Shown here one piece after another: positions 34,567-46,160 of a DNA stretch of 64,000 nucleotides (position 1 is its first letter; each line of letters starts with the position of its first letter). Position numbers and translations under genes: made by a program. Where the stretch lies: the NCBI RefSeq assembly GCF_937616625.2, contig NC_065571.1:44253651-44317650 (forward strand), given 5' to 3'. The stretch is from Mercurialis annua. Its lineage: Eukaryota; Streptophyta; Magnoliopsida; Malpighiales; Euphorbiaceae. Under the pieces are notes generated by a model. It worked only from the letters and a program-made list of their open reading frames with translations, ran no database searches and had not been told where the DNA came from.

Positions 34567-37424
34567 ATGTCGGATTTGGAACGAGATAGAAATCGACAAC
34601 CTCCGGTAAGTATTTTTTTTTATTAATTTCGGTTTTTTTTTTTAAAAAAACAATTTAAAAAATAGAAAACGGGATTTCACGTCCCCTCCGGAGGAGGGGA
34701 CGCCGGAAACCGGCGTCCCCTCTTCCGGAGGGGACGTGAAATCCCACGTTCCCTCCGGAAGAGGGAACGTGGATTTCCCACGTTCCCTCTTCCGGAGGGA
34801 ACGTGCGGCGTCCCCTCCGGAAGGGGGGACGCCGAAAACGGCGTCCCCTCCGGAAGAGGGGACGCCGGAAACGGCGTCCCCCCTTCCGGAGGAGACGTGG
34901 GCGTCCGGCGTCCCCTCTTCCGGAGGGGACGCCGGACGCCCGTTCCGTAATTTAATATAATTTATTTTTTTTTTTTAAAAAAATAAATTTAAAATAAATA
35001 ATTATTTGAAATAAATTAAATAATTTTACAAATTTATTTAATTTAATATATATTATTTGTATAATTTAAATTATTATAATTGCAGGGCAGAAAGCGTATG
35101 GGGAAGACGTTTTTGGCCCCAGAATTAGGGGGATCGGGAGCCCGTCACGTTACGACGCGTAAAGTTTCTGCCTCGGCTCGACGGAAGAAACAAGCGCATA
35201 CTTCTCCCGATGAGGTCCGCATTTCTGTTGAGGATCTTAGAGAGTCTGATGATTTTGTGAGCTCAGAGGACGAGCCAGAGGACGAGCCAGAGGACGAGCC
35301 AAGTGAAAAAATTTACATTTCTAAACGGAAAAAGGGTGCAGGTGGTCGGTTCGTTGGCGACTCGTCATCAGGTAAATATAATTAAATGATTATAATTAAT
35401 TTAATAATATTGTTAAAAAATTAAATGTAATTTAATTATGTTTACTGTTACTTTCAGGGTCGAACAGACGACCTGAAGAGGTTGACGTGTGGACCGTTAC
35501 TGGTCCAGTACCTGGTGGACCCGAGGATGACACTGTTATTCCTAGTTTTCTCGGGCATGTCGCTTCTCGGCTATGGGATGGGGCGGACAGAGGCGTGCTG
35601 AAGTGTCAGACTAGACATGGAGCTCTGAAGAAGCTGAGACAGTGGTATGAGACGGCCTCAGAGGAGGTTAAGGTGCTGATAGACGGGACTGAGATATCAC
35701 ATCTCCCGTTTATCATGTTTGATCATCTGGATATCCCGCTCCTTTCTGCATTTGTGGAGCGATGGCAGCCAGATACAAACTCTTTTCACATGCCATTCGG
35801 GGAGATGACCATCACATTACATGACGTGTGGCATATTCTTCGGATTCCAGTTGCTGGGGCTATGGTTTCAGGTGCGATATTCTGTTATATTTTTTACATT
35901 TAATGTTATTTAGAATAAGTTAATTGTTTTAGGTTATTTAATAAAATATTTAGACAAATTAGTTGTTTAATGTGGATTGTGTTTTGGTTTGCCAATTGTA
36001 ATTTGTTTGCAGGACTTCCCTGAAAAATGGGTGATGCTCATTTTTAGGGGAAGTGCTGCCCAATTTTTTCTAGAAATTTACTGTACCTATTGCGTGATAT
36101 TAATTTAAATTGCGAAATTATGTTTTCAGGTCAGCCGAACAAGGCTCAGCTGATGGCTTACTGCGTACAGATTTTAGGTATTTCACCAGAGGATCTTGTG
36201 AGTAAGACGAGCAAGCATTTTGCCCAGGGAGGTGTGCTGATTGAGTCGATCATCAGCTTATGTAGGCGTGACCGTACTGCAGAGGTGGAGGCAATAGCCT
36301 GGATCTGGTTGACGTTAGGTTGCACTCTATTCACTGACAAGAGTGGCCATCGGATTAGACCTGCAACCATATGGGAGGTGCGGGAAGGAGTCACAGATAC
36401 GAGTACAGTTTCCTGGGGATCAGCTACACTAGCTTATCTCTATCGGCAGCTTGGAATCTCATCGAGAGGAGACTGCTCCGGTTTGACTGGCTGTCTGACA
36501 CTGCTGCAGACATGGATTTATGAGTACTTTCCATGCTTCCGGCCCCAGCGAGAGCGGTTGTTGATCGAGTCTCATCTTCCTCGAGCTTCTAGCTGGAGTG
36601 CTATTGCGTCTGATTGCTCAGCCACCCGACTTCGGTCCTTGCGAGCTCGTTTGGACACGCTGACTGCTGAGGAGGTATGTAAATTTGTTAATCTATTAGT
36701 TAAATTTTATTTTATTACGATCGCTATATTTTAATTTTTGTTTTGTAATTTTTTAACAGATCACATGGCTCCCTTTTGGCGGCGAGCCTGCTGCCACCGT
36801 AGAGCACACTGCATATTATGGCTGGATAGCGTACCGGGACATTGTCGAGCCGTACATGCCGTCTAGGGTGCTGCGACAGCTGGGTTATGTGCAGACTGTA
36901 CCTGTGCCAATTTGTCGGCCAATAGGGGCTGTTAGGTCCTGGAAGTCAATCAAGTACTCTGTGGACATGAGTGTGACGATTGCGGTTGACATGTGGAACG
37001 CTTTTCCGGTCATGTACAAGCTGCCGTTAATGGGATTTGAGGAAGCCCACGTTATTGCTGGAGGATGCCATCCAGCTTACCTGGACTGGTTCGAGCGCCA
37101 TTCGCACCCCCGTGTCCTTCCTGGCAGAGATGTTCCACGACGACATCCTCCCCGCAGCAACAACGATTATGTAAGTTTTCATTTTATAATTTAGTGAATA
37201 TTACATATATTTAACATATTGAATTTACTTGTCTATTTGTGGTATTACAGTGGATGACACTGGTGACCACGAGGTACGAGCATTTCATCCAAAAAGTCAG
37301 CACGATTACCGGCCAACATAGACAGCACTGCGACTTTGACGGCATTCCGGAGTTGGAGACTGAGACGGAGGAGGCCAGCACGGACTTGGAGAGAATCATT
37401 GCCGCTTGGCGCATTGCTGACTGA
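34567..37424 (+). CDS. Plant mobile domain (PMD) protein carried by the MULE
   Basis: Six exons give 622 aa: 34567-34605, 35086-35371, 35458-35871, 36130-36674, 36760-37170, 37251-37424 (TGA 37422-37424); all GT-AG and in phase. Residues about 14-108 are basic and disordered, with a DEPEDEPEDEP acidic repeat. The PMD (PF10536, 'aminotransferase-like') follows: FIMFDHLDIPLLSAFVERW, HMPFGEMTITLHDVWHILRIPV, then SWGSATLAYLYRQLG and ITWLPFGG...AYYGW blocks. PMD proteins of the MAIN/MAIL1 group act in nuclear gene expression and transposon silencing in Arabidopsis; related PMDs are known within MULE and gypsy transposons. Whether this one helps transposition or counters silencing is unknown. The first exon is only 13 codons and starts just inside the terminal repeat, so the repeat likely acts as promoter. 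Confidence 0.85.
34676..34948. repeat. Left GC-rich array of eight palindromes (TCCGGA core)
   Basis: Eight imperfect palindromes of the form (G/C)(A/G)CGT(C/T)CCCTC-TTCCGGAGG-GGACG, about 27-30 bp each, repeat with a period near 33 bp. Spacers are GGAAACC/AAATCCC-like. They are strongly GC-rich in AT-rich surroundings and lie in intron 1 of the PMD gene, about 260-530 bp from the MULE end. They could be transposase-binding sites, structured RNA when transcribed, or methylation targets; the function is unknown. Confidence 0.9.
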
Positions 37425-37657
37425 GTGTTGTTAGTATATGTTGTATGTTTATAATATTAGTACTTTTTTTTGATTATGGACTTGTTTTCTTTAGATGTTA
37501 GTTTCTAGAGAATTTTTTTATATTATGTACGTGTTTGTTTTTATGCAATTTCATGAACATTTTTAAATATTACGTACTGTGGAGTTCAAAAATATTACAC
37601 GTATAATAATAAAACACACAATCAGTATAATTACCGAATAAACATTTTACAATCAAC

Positions 37658-40600
37658 TCAATCTGCCATACCTATCAAACTATCCCATTGCTCTCTCCTA
37701 TTAGCATATAAAGTATGCCAAGACTGAACAGTATGGTCCCTGTGCTGGAACCACAGGGTGGGAATTGGTGGGACAGGAAAATTATCCTGCAAATTCAACC
37801 TAACAAAATGTGCGCGTCCACTAATATACAATATCACTATCTCCTTCGATGGTCGTGAGTGAACCTCAGAGGAATGCAAAGGCAGAACAGTAAACGAAGA
37901 GAACCGCGTCTGTTGTAGCGTCCCGCCTTGTATGTAAATAACAGCTGCATTGAAGATAGTGGCAATAGGGAACAAGTCATCCAATACCTGCATCCATTTA
38001 ATAAGTCAGAATATAAATATCATTTCTTAAAAAAAATATAATAACTTTGTGATAAATTTATATAATTCAATTAAATACCTGCATCCAGTAGCTAGGGCCA
38101 CACTCGCCGCCTTCCCAGCTAATACGTGTAATGGCCGCTTGCAACCCATCAATGAAAATACCTTCGTATCGATAAGGGTGGGCGGAGATTTCGTTTGCAA
38201 TGTTCATTCTAGTCATTCCCCACATCTTCTCGTCACCATATATGTGGTCTGCCACCACGCGAAATCCACAGTTGCCGTCTCCACGCACGTCCACAAGCTC
38301 GTCAACGAATGGTAAAAGGAATCCTGGAATAACCTCCGCATTTTGCAAACCAGCTGCGGGAAATAAAAAAAATATTATTATAAATAACAAGGATACTACT
38401 ACAGTAGACGTACATAACGAATATTAGTGGATGATAATTACCTGACGCGGATGTACGATTTTTCTGAGCTTTGGAAGATTTAGGACGACCAGGTACACGG
38501 TCCTTGTACTCATGACGACTCGGATCCCGCTTCGTTGATTTGCTCCCCTTTGGTCGACCTCTGACATTTGTTTTAACTTCTGGTTCCATGTAGCCTAAGT
38601 CTTCGGGGTGAAGTCGCTCTCGAACAATACGAGAAATATCACGCAACACTGAAGGATCCTTAGTCATGACCTCGTCGGCGACCTCGTGAAAATACTGATG
38701 TTCCTCAGTCTGAAAACCAGCAAAATCGGGTTGCGCTGATGTGTCCAACCCATCGCCGAGAATAACAAGTTTCGTCCAAAACGGGTGTATACTGTCAAGG
38801 CTGATCGGGTTACCTACAAATAACACATATTAGCTTTCAATAACAATATTAATATTTTTAATATTAGTATTCAATGAAAGTGGTGCGTGATACCTGAATC
38901 GACCACCGCTCGCAGCTCACATGCACAGGGGATCTGATGTGTTGATCTAACCACACAACCACAGCGATCGTAGACATCGGTACTCAATTCTCGCATACGC
39001 CTTAGTTCTTTCGATATTAAATCCAGACAGTAATGCGACACTCTGCATGAGAGCTTGTCAAATGGAAAACCGCGTCGATGTACGCCAATAGTCCGTCTGG
39101 AGTCCTCAAGTGTTTTGCTACAGTAATTTTAAAACATTTATGTTAATAACAATGTCCACATAGTTTGTATAAGTACTAATATTACTCGAGAAGAATGTTA
39201 CCGGATATCTATCAGCTGCGACTGTATAACTTTGTCGACCTTCGTCCAGACTGTGTCCAGAGCACCGGTGCTAGAGTTGAGCCACTGCTTAAGCTGAGCA
39301 TGTGCGCTCTCGACTCTACATGTGGTGGTGTTTCCAAAATGTAGGACTAAGTCCGTCCAGCAAGATACGAACTTCTCTCTGTGTCCCAGCCAAGTCCCCT
39401 CAATGTACTGTATCAACCCTGGAAAACCTTTAAACCGATCTCTGAAGTGCTCCACAGCTATGTTATATTGATCAAAACTTGGCGCTCTGATAATTTTCTT
39501 CCATGTACTATTCTTGAAAATTTCAGCAAACTCTTGGTTTTTCCCACTAATTCTGTACACTCTATCTTCTACGTCCTTATTTATGTGCCACGTACATAGT
39601 AGATGAGAAGAACGTGGGAAAACCTCTGACACTGGTCTCATAAGCCCCAATTCTCGATCAGTAAGAATAGCGCTCGGATGAATATCTTCCCCAATCAAGC
39701 ACCTGCATTATTGCCCGATGATTTAATAAGTAATTTGAATTTGAATATCATTAAAATATCAAATAACATAATTATAATTAAATACCTCAGTCTCTCCAAT
39801 ACCCATCTGTAGCTCCCTTCAGTCTCATCCTTCATAATTGCATATGCAATTATGAAGTTCTTGTTGCAAGGAGTCATTCCAATAATCTAAAAAAAAGGCA
39901 GCTTGTACTTGTTCGTCTTGTACGTGGAGTCCATGCCGATGATCCAGTAGTACGTACGAAGTAGTCTCACTGAATCAGGATGAGCCATGAAAATATGGGT
40001 CAACACACCTGTATCCTCCTCAGCAAGAGTCCAGTGTACATAATCATTTTGCTGAGCCATGTGATAAAATTGCCCAACCACATCTCTACCCTCAAAGCTA
40101 GACTTTCTCAAAGTCTCTCTATAGTTGTACACTTGCTTTATTCTAGGGTTGTCAGATGGTACTTTTTCTTTTAAAGCTGCCATGATAGAACACGGCTTCG
40201 CTTGTGCCGCAGTTATATCTCGCACAATTTCTTTCGCCTCGCCACTCAGCCCACTCATCTGACGGTATCCTTCAGGATACACAGCTAGAGCATGGTTGTG
40301 TGTACTCGAAATACCAGGATCTGTAAGTATAAACCATGCAGTCTTTCCTAATTTGACAATAATTTTAAATTTGCACTTACACGCTTTTGTCTTCGTATTT
40401 TTCCGTACGAAGGAATCAGAATCTGTGAATGAACCTCTGTAACGCTCACCCCGAGCACATCGTAGAAGCTTCTTTTTCCCCTCGTTCTTATGTGACGAAA
40501 TGACTAATTCAAATCCAATCTTTATAGCAGTACTCTTAGCCCAAGTAATTGCTTCAACATCACTATCAAACCCATGATCTAGCTTAAACCAATCGCTGTA

Positions 40601-41171
40601 ATCAATTCCATCACCGCCATAATCTTCTAAATCAACCTGCAAAACATAAATACTTACGTTTAACAAATCGAAATAATATGTAATAAAAAGTCGTAATAAT
40701 ATGGAATAAAAAATTACTGTAATTATTAAAAGTTAATTAAAAACGTTTTTTTTAGCATTAATTAATTTCCGGCCGCGACGTTTCGGTCGCGGCCGGAAAA
40801 GGGGACGCTGGCGTCCTCTCCAGAGGAGAGGACGCCGGCGTTGGGCGTCCCCTCTAGAGGAGGGGACGCCCAGCTCCACGTCCCCTCTAGAAGAGGGGAC
40901 GTGGAGCTGGGCGTCCCCTCCTCTAGAGGAGACGCCAATTTTGGGCGTCCCCTCTTCTAGAGAGGACGCTGAATTTCACGTCCTCTCCTCTGGAGGGAAC
41001 GTGAAATCCAATCGTCCCCTCCTCTGGAGGGAATGTGAAATCCAATCGTCCCCCTTGAAAAAATTTAAAAAAATATTTAAAAAATTTAATTATTACCCCA
41101 GAAAAGCCGGAAAAACTTGTTTCCGAATGTCGATACTCGTTTCCCGACGAATTATACTCGTTATCCGTCAT
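37658..41171 (-). pseudogene. MULE transposase fused to an OTU cysteine-protease domain, one nonsense codon
   Basis: Seven exons stay in phase over 876 codons: 41171-41097, 40636-39786, 39702-39202, 39117-38894, 38813-38442, 38353-38079, 37987-37658 (TGA 37658-37660). One in-frame TAG (39887-39889, codon about 275) breaks it, so I call it a pseudogene. Order of parts: a FAR1/WRKY-GCM1-type zinc-binding region (CARGERY ... KACKCKF ... STHNHAL); the MULE DDE core with GMDSTYKTN (D about 261), ILTDRELGLM (D about 324) and CRVESAHAQLKQW (E about 440); a Cys/His cluster CGCVVRSTHQIPCACEL in the SWIM position; two AT-hook-like motifs RGRPKGSK and PGRPKSSK; then an OTU domain with catalytic-type DGNCGFR (Cys about 703) and a late AHFVRL (His about 826). 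OTU proteases usually cleave ubiquitin. MULE-OTU fusions are known in plants; this one keeps the catalytic Cys and His. Confidence 0.85.
40792..41056. repeat. Right GC-rich array of seven to eight palindromes (TCTAGA/TCCAGA core)
   Basis: The same architecture as the left array but with a different core: CGTCCCCTCTAGAGGAGGGGACG-like units, 27-30 bp, 7 complete plus a partial, in intron 1 of the transposase gene. It lies about 265-530 bp from the right end, mirroring the left array. Confidence 0.9.
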
Positions 41172-41174
41172 TTT

Positions 41175-41320
41175 ACTCGGCTTTTTACATATTTTTCCGA
41201 ATGTGTTCGAATAAGTTGAGAGAATCTTGGTTTTTTTTTTTGGAAATTTTTCTAAAAGGGCAGAAAATGTCTTTTGCCTGTGCGGTGGTAAGCAAAAGGG
41301 GGCGGCGAATAGCAATACCC
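41175..41320 (-). repeat. Right terminal inverted repeat of the MULE
   Basis: The reverse complement starts GGGTATTGCTATTCGCCGCC and matches the left end. The transposase start codon (41169-41171) lies just inside. Confidence 0.85.
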
Positions 41321-41762
41321 TAGTTATATCAATTTTTACTTGAATTTATAAATTTATTTCATAAATAGTGAAACCCACTTTTCAGAATTTCAAAATTTAG
41401 TTTTTAATGTTAAAAAAATTAAAAAAACATTAAAATTTAATTCTAAATTCTCCAACTTTTTTGATAATTAAAGACAAAATAAATTTTAAACTAAAAATGA
41501 TCGGAAAAGAATATCAGAGCTAATAAATATAATACTGAAATGACAAATTAAAAAAATTAAATTGATTGAAAAAAAATAAAATTATAACAAAATGATAAAA
41601 TTAAGCTATTATTATAATATTTTTAAAAAATTATAAAACTGTAACAACTCGCAAATGGTTAAATTTAATTTATCATTAGACATTGTATAAAATAAAAATG
41701 TTTTTCTATTCGAAAATTTTCATCCAATATTTTGGGATAGTTTTCATGTTTATTGGAATAGA

Positions 41763-44700
41763 TGTCACGATCCGATTTCCGTCCTGAAACTCGTGTCGAG
41801 ACCGGCGCTAGGGAATGGGAATGATTGTTCTAAAACCGTAGCAAGCTTAAAAAACAGTAAAAAAATTTCGCATTTTGAAAACATAAAAGGTCTCAAATTT
41901 TTTTTGTAACTATTTGAAAACCTTTAGATAAATGTGCAATCAAAACCGTGCGATTGCATTTCTGGACTCGGGGGTAGTACATGTACACAAGCACGTATCC
42001 TAACACAACCCTATCCGAAAATAATGTCAGCGGTGCAAACCAGTTAACCATCAAGTAAACCGGTTAAAGCATGCCAAACAAACATAAAACTTTTATCAAA
42101 ATCAGGTTTCTTTATAAACAACTGGCAAAAGCACTTTTGTATTGAACATGCTTTTGTCCTTGACAGTAGTTTCACTTAGAGTTAAAACATTTACAAATGA
42201 ATTACTGTGCGATCCAAAACTTAAGCTCTAGAGTGACCTTTATCTATTTACAATTTATGGAAAAAGAATTGGAAGTCTTGTCACATCAAAATGTCATTTA
42301 CTTGTGAAAGGGGAAATCAACGGGGTCAAATATGAGTGAATTCACATAGATACTTAAGCATATTAATAAAAGCAGAAATCACATGTAAATACATTTTATG
42401 CAGCCGAATAACCGATCCAAATGAAACTCTAAGAGAAACCCCTTTGGTTAATTATTGTTAACACCACAATACAATAGTACTGGCTCCCCTTACCTATTAG
42501 GTATAAGCTTCTTTACAAGCATCTGACCAAAAGACCCAACCAATATGCAATACAATGCATTAATTTATTAACACCGCTGATCACACAGTTCTGTTGTTGC
42601 CCAATATATAGCACGTTCCAGTAGATCTATATTGGTTTCAAATCGACTCTATGCAATGCAATTTCAATCACATTTTTGAGTTATAAATGTTTTGACATTA
42701 ATATTCAAAAGTAAATATGTGAACTCATAAAATCGTTATCCACAAAAACAGTTTTCGATCACCCTTTACTCTCCTAGTTTGGTAGTTTGCTTGCTCGTCG
42801 GATCTAGTGAGAAAACAATTGTTAAACACAATTGAAACAAGAATTCTAACTCTAAAGTGTAGACTTTGTTGACACTAATAGACGTATATAGTCTATTCTC
42901 ATCCTCGATATCAACTCTTAATCCTCTTACTATTAATCACTGTGATTAATAGAGGACCTAATTAAAATGTCTCTAAATTTTAATTAATCGAACGTCCTTA
43001 ATTGTCAAAGTCCTTTTTAGTTCTTTAAACGTCCTAGTTCGTGTTTCAAATCCCTTTTGATTCCATATTGAACGTACCGTTCAAAATTGTCTAAACCTCG
43101 TCGATTCGGAGCTCGACGTGCAAAAGCACGTCGGAAGTGCGGGCTAGCGAAAGGCCCTGTGCGATTGCACAAATGACTATGCGTGCGCATATCCACATGA
43201 TTTTACTCCCAAGCCTAATTCGTCAAGTTACAACGTCGTTTTTCAATCCAAAACGTCAATTCACATACAAAACAACTCGATTACGCAATCGAAACGTAAA
43301 ATCAATACATATACGTTCGATTCGATACGGTAACCATTATATATTCGAATATAATCCATTTTATATATAACAAATTTCAAAATAACGATTATACCTTCGA
43401 TTAATAACGGATTACCGAAGAAATTCGAGTTAGAAACGAGATACCGGATCGAAATCGGCGAACCTACTGTCGATCGCGTCGTTGTCGTTTTTTAGTAACC
43501 AAAACCCTAACTTTCAAGGTCCTTTGAATTCATTTTATACATATATGGTTAAAATTCAAACTAGTCCCTAGGCATTTACGCGTTACTTTAACCCAAATTC
43601 TTAAATACTCGTCCGTAACTAAAACGGACAACAAATTCCGAATTTTATGAAATTTTAACCATGAATTCCGTAATTTGTAAATATAATAAAAATATAATTT
43701 TTATTCTCACGGGACCTATATTTTACTTTTAATAAATTATTTAAAATTTATTAGGGCTAAATTAGACCCATTTAATAAAATTTCTATCTCCAAATTCTAT
43801 AAAATTTTAGGAATAACTTTCTAAAAATATTCCGTGAATATTGACTTCAAAATTATTCACACGGGACTTATAAATTATTTTATTTTTATTTATAAGCATT
43901 TCTTAATTCCCGTTATTTAAAATATAAATATCCAAATTTTATATTTTAACTTTTATGGCTATTTTATATTTCTGTAGATACTATAAATTAAATTTATACG
44001 ATCTCCCGGTGTTAACACGAATTTCTTGTCCTAAAATTAGAAAACAAGAAAATATGCACAAATGTCAATTTTAATGAATTTAATCAAAAAGCGAGTAAAA
44101 TCTCTATTGGGTAATTTCTATACGTGTAGAATTTAAATCCTTTGATGCTTTCCTTCAATATTTGTGGATTAAGGGCTTATGAAGTTTGTTCTTAAATCCG
44201 TTGTGGAATCTCCTTTGATTTGGTGAAGGATATTGTTGAGCCGTTGACGAGTGATGAACACGCCGTATGAAGATTTGATTTGAAGACTTGATTTGATATA
44301 TAGTCACTTGGTTGAATCCTCGACGGGTGATGAACACTGCGTATGAAGATTCAAATATGGAGGCTTGATTTGGTGTAGTCGTTTGAAAAAATTGCAGAGC
44401 TTCTATGTTGTTTTGTTTGCAGATTCCGGCGACTAGAGAATTATGTCTGTGTTTTTTTGTGTTATGAAGACACTCCTATAGAAGGGTAGAAAATATGTAT
44501 ATATGGACACATCTCTAAAGTGGGAAAGAATAATTAATTTTCTTTTAATTAGTCCTGTAATTATATTTACTTAACTAATAAAAAAATATTCTTTATTTTT
44601 TTAGGTAAGTATAAATTTTTAACTTACCAAAATGAGGTAGTAATTAGACTTTAATTAGTAATTAATTTTAAATTACTAAATAAATTTAAAAGTTTAATAA

Positions 44701-44810
44701 TACCAAACCCAATTTATTTTATGGACCCAATATTTATGGGCCGACACCCGGTCCTATAAATTATTCTTTACATGGAATAATTTAGTTCTTTAAATTTACA
44801 GGGTATTACA
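41763..44810. mobile_element. Solo LTR, about 3.05 kb, gypsy Tekay/Del-like
   Basis: TG...CA ends (TGTCACGATCCGATTTCCGT ... TTACAGGGTATTACA) and a perfect 5-bp target duplication ATAGA (41758-41762, 44811-44815). There is no primer site, coding domain or second LTR inside. The TGTCACGA(C/T)CCGA start and the length match the very long LTRs of plant Tekay/Del chromoviruses. It contains an imperfect roughly 100-bp internal duplication (GTGATGAACAC(G/T)(C/G)CGTATGAAGATT, about 44240-44350). A solo LTR forms by recombination between the two LTRs of a full element. Confidence 0.83.
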
Positions 44811-44815
44811 ATAGA

Positions 44816-45104
44816 GCCGGTCAGGGGCCGAGTTGTACAGTGAACCGTCTTCGGTCCAGTCAAACCCGATCCATAATTGGTCAAACTCCGAAGTGTGTCT
44901 AAACTGGTCCGGAACCGCCGGAAGGCCGGGTTCGGGCCGGTTTTGGAACTGAAACCGTCGGTTCCTATACTAAACTGTATATTTTTAAAAAAATATATTT
45001 TATATATATATATATATAATTGATTATTAATATACCATACTATATTTATTTACAATATATACTATTATAATTATATAAGTATTATTTATATTATACTGCA
45101 ATAA
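44816..45104. other. Diverged GGTTCGGGCCGG-rich transposon relic
   Basis: GGTCCGGAACCGCC, GGGTTCGGGCCGGTTTTGGAACTGAAACCG and similar motifs are typical of the subterminal parts of plant hAT elements. They are followed by a TATATA-rich stretch. The left end of this relic was probably displaced by the solo LTR. Confidence 0.35.
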
Positions 45105-45515
45105 TTATGATTTAAGTCTTTCATATTTTTTCCTTGTGGCCTTGTACTTAACCATGAGCCCTATGTATAACATATTATCTCCACCACAATGTTCGAGAAT
45201 AGTGTCTATGGATTTAGTTAAAGTTTCCAGCCAATGTGTGTGGTAATAATTTATTTGAACATCAAATTTGTCTTGTAAAAATTCAAATCCGCATTGGGCA
45301 GCCAGATCTTTGGCATCGTCTTCGGAAAAATTACTTTGCCCATGAAATTCAGCATTAGTCAAACCCATAACACAGTCTGTAAATGTTAAAACAATTGTGG
45401 CATCCCATAAGAATGTTCCGGACCACTTAGTCACTTTGTAAAAAAATGGCGGACAGTGCAATTGAGATAGCGTAAACATAAGCAAGTAGTCAGGCGTCAC
45501 GATAAGTTGCGGCAT
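45105..45515 (-). CDS. Hypothetical open frame, possible Myb/SANT-like fragment
   Basis: 136 codons, ATG at 45513-45515. The middle part shows the spacing of the plant Myb/SANT-like (Myb_DNA-bind_3) domain: an aromatic/W start (FLWDATIVLTFTDCV), a NFSEDDAKDLAAQCGFEF block and a QINYYHTHWLETLTKSIDTIL helix. That resemblance is by eye only and key tryptophans are missing. Such domains are common in Harbinger-type transposon accessory proteins. TTACCTAG directly before the ATG could be a splice acceptor, so this may be an internal exon. No neighbouring exon was identified; it may be a transposon relic. Confidence 0.3.
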   Translation of the reverse strand: MPQLIVTPDYLLMFTLSQLHCPPFFYKVTKWSGTFLWDATIVLTFTDCVMGLTNAEFHGQSNFSEDDAKDLAAQCGFEFLQDKFDVQINYYHTHWLETLTKSIDTILEHCGGDNMLYIGLMVKYKATRKKYERLKS

Positions 45516-45652
45516 CTAGGTAACAAAAAATCCAATTCGAATGCCATATATATTATGTTTCTCTTTTATGATCGTTTTAATTTAAAATGTTTTTCAACTG
45601 TTATGTCTCATAAAGACACATCATTTTCGCACATCTAAAGGAAAATTTATAC

Positions 45653-46160
45653 ACCAAAAGTTAAACTATTAAATTATATTAAACAAAAAATATATTTTAT
45701 AATTGTAAACAAATATAACAAAATTATTTCGTAACTTAATGTGTAAATTGCAAATACAAAAATAATTGATTGAAAAAAACGCAAGTTTCTATTGCAATAT
45801 AAGTATTATGTAGGGTTTACATAGCTTCTACATAAATATTTCTGATAAAATTCAAACACCAACATAGAATACCAATAATAAATAATTAGGCCAAATGTTA
45901 AATATGATGTCTTACCAAAAGTTTTAAACTATTAAACTGTATTATACAAAAAATATTTTATAATTGTAAACAAATATAATAAAGTCGTTCTGTAACTTAA
46001 TGTGTAACTTGCAAATACAAATAAATAATTAATCGACAAAATCGTAAATTTCTACTGTAATGCAAATATTATAAAGTGTTTATATGTTTTTTATGTAAAC
46101 AATTTTAATAAAATTTAAATAACAACACAGAATACCAATAATAGATAATTAGCCCAAATG
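45653..46160. repeat. Tandem duplication of about 245 bp
   Basis: The block from CCAAAAGTTAAACTATTAAATTATATTA to AATACCAATAATAAATAATTAGGCCAAATGT (about 45653-45898) is repeated with about 10-15% divergence at about 45915-46160 (ending AATAGATAATTAGCCCAAATGT). Confidence 0.85.

Larger units (their letters stand above)
34415..41320. mobile_element. MULE carrying a PMD gene and an OTU-fused transposase
   Basis: 6906 bp. The right end (reverse complement) reads GGGTATTGCTATTCGCCGCC and the left end TGGATTGCTATTCGCCGCC; identity is strong for about 60 bp and weaker for about 140 bp. A 9-bp target duplication with one mismatch flanks it: TAGTTATAC (34406-34414) and TAGTTATAT (41321-41329). It contains two converging spliced genes: a plant-mobile-domain protein (34567-37424, plus) and a MULE transposase with an OTU domain (37658-41171, minus). 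Both first exons begin just inside the terminal repeats, and the first intron of each holds a GC-rich palindrome array. The host-type intron structure and nearly open frames suggest a recently active lineage. Confidence 0.92.

Noticed and set aside
39870..39910. Reading the T8-TAG in the transposase as an intron acceptor
   Set aside because: The nearest upstream GT in phase would leave an intron of only about 20 bases, below any plausible plant intron size.
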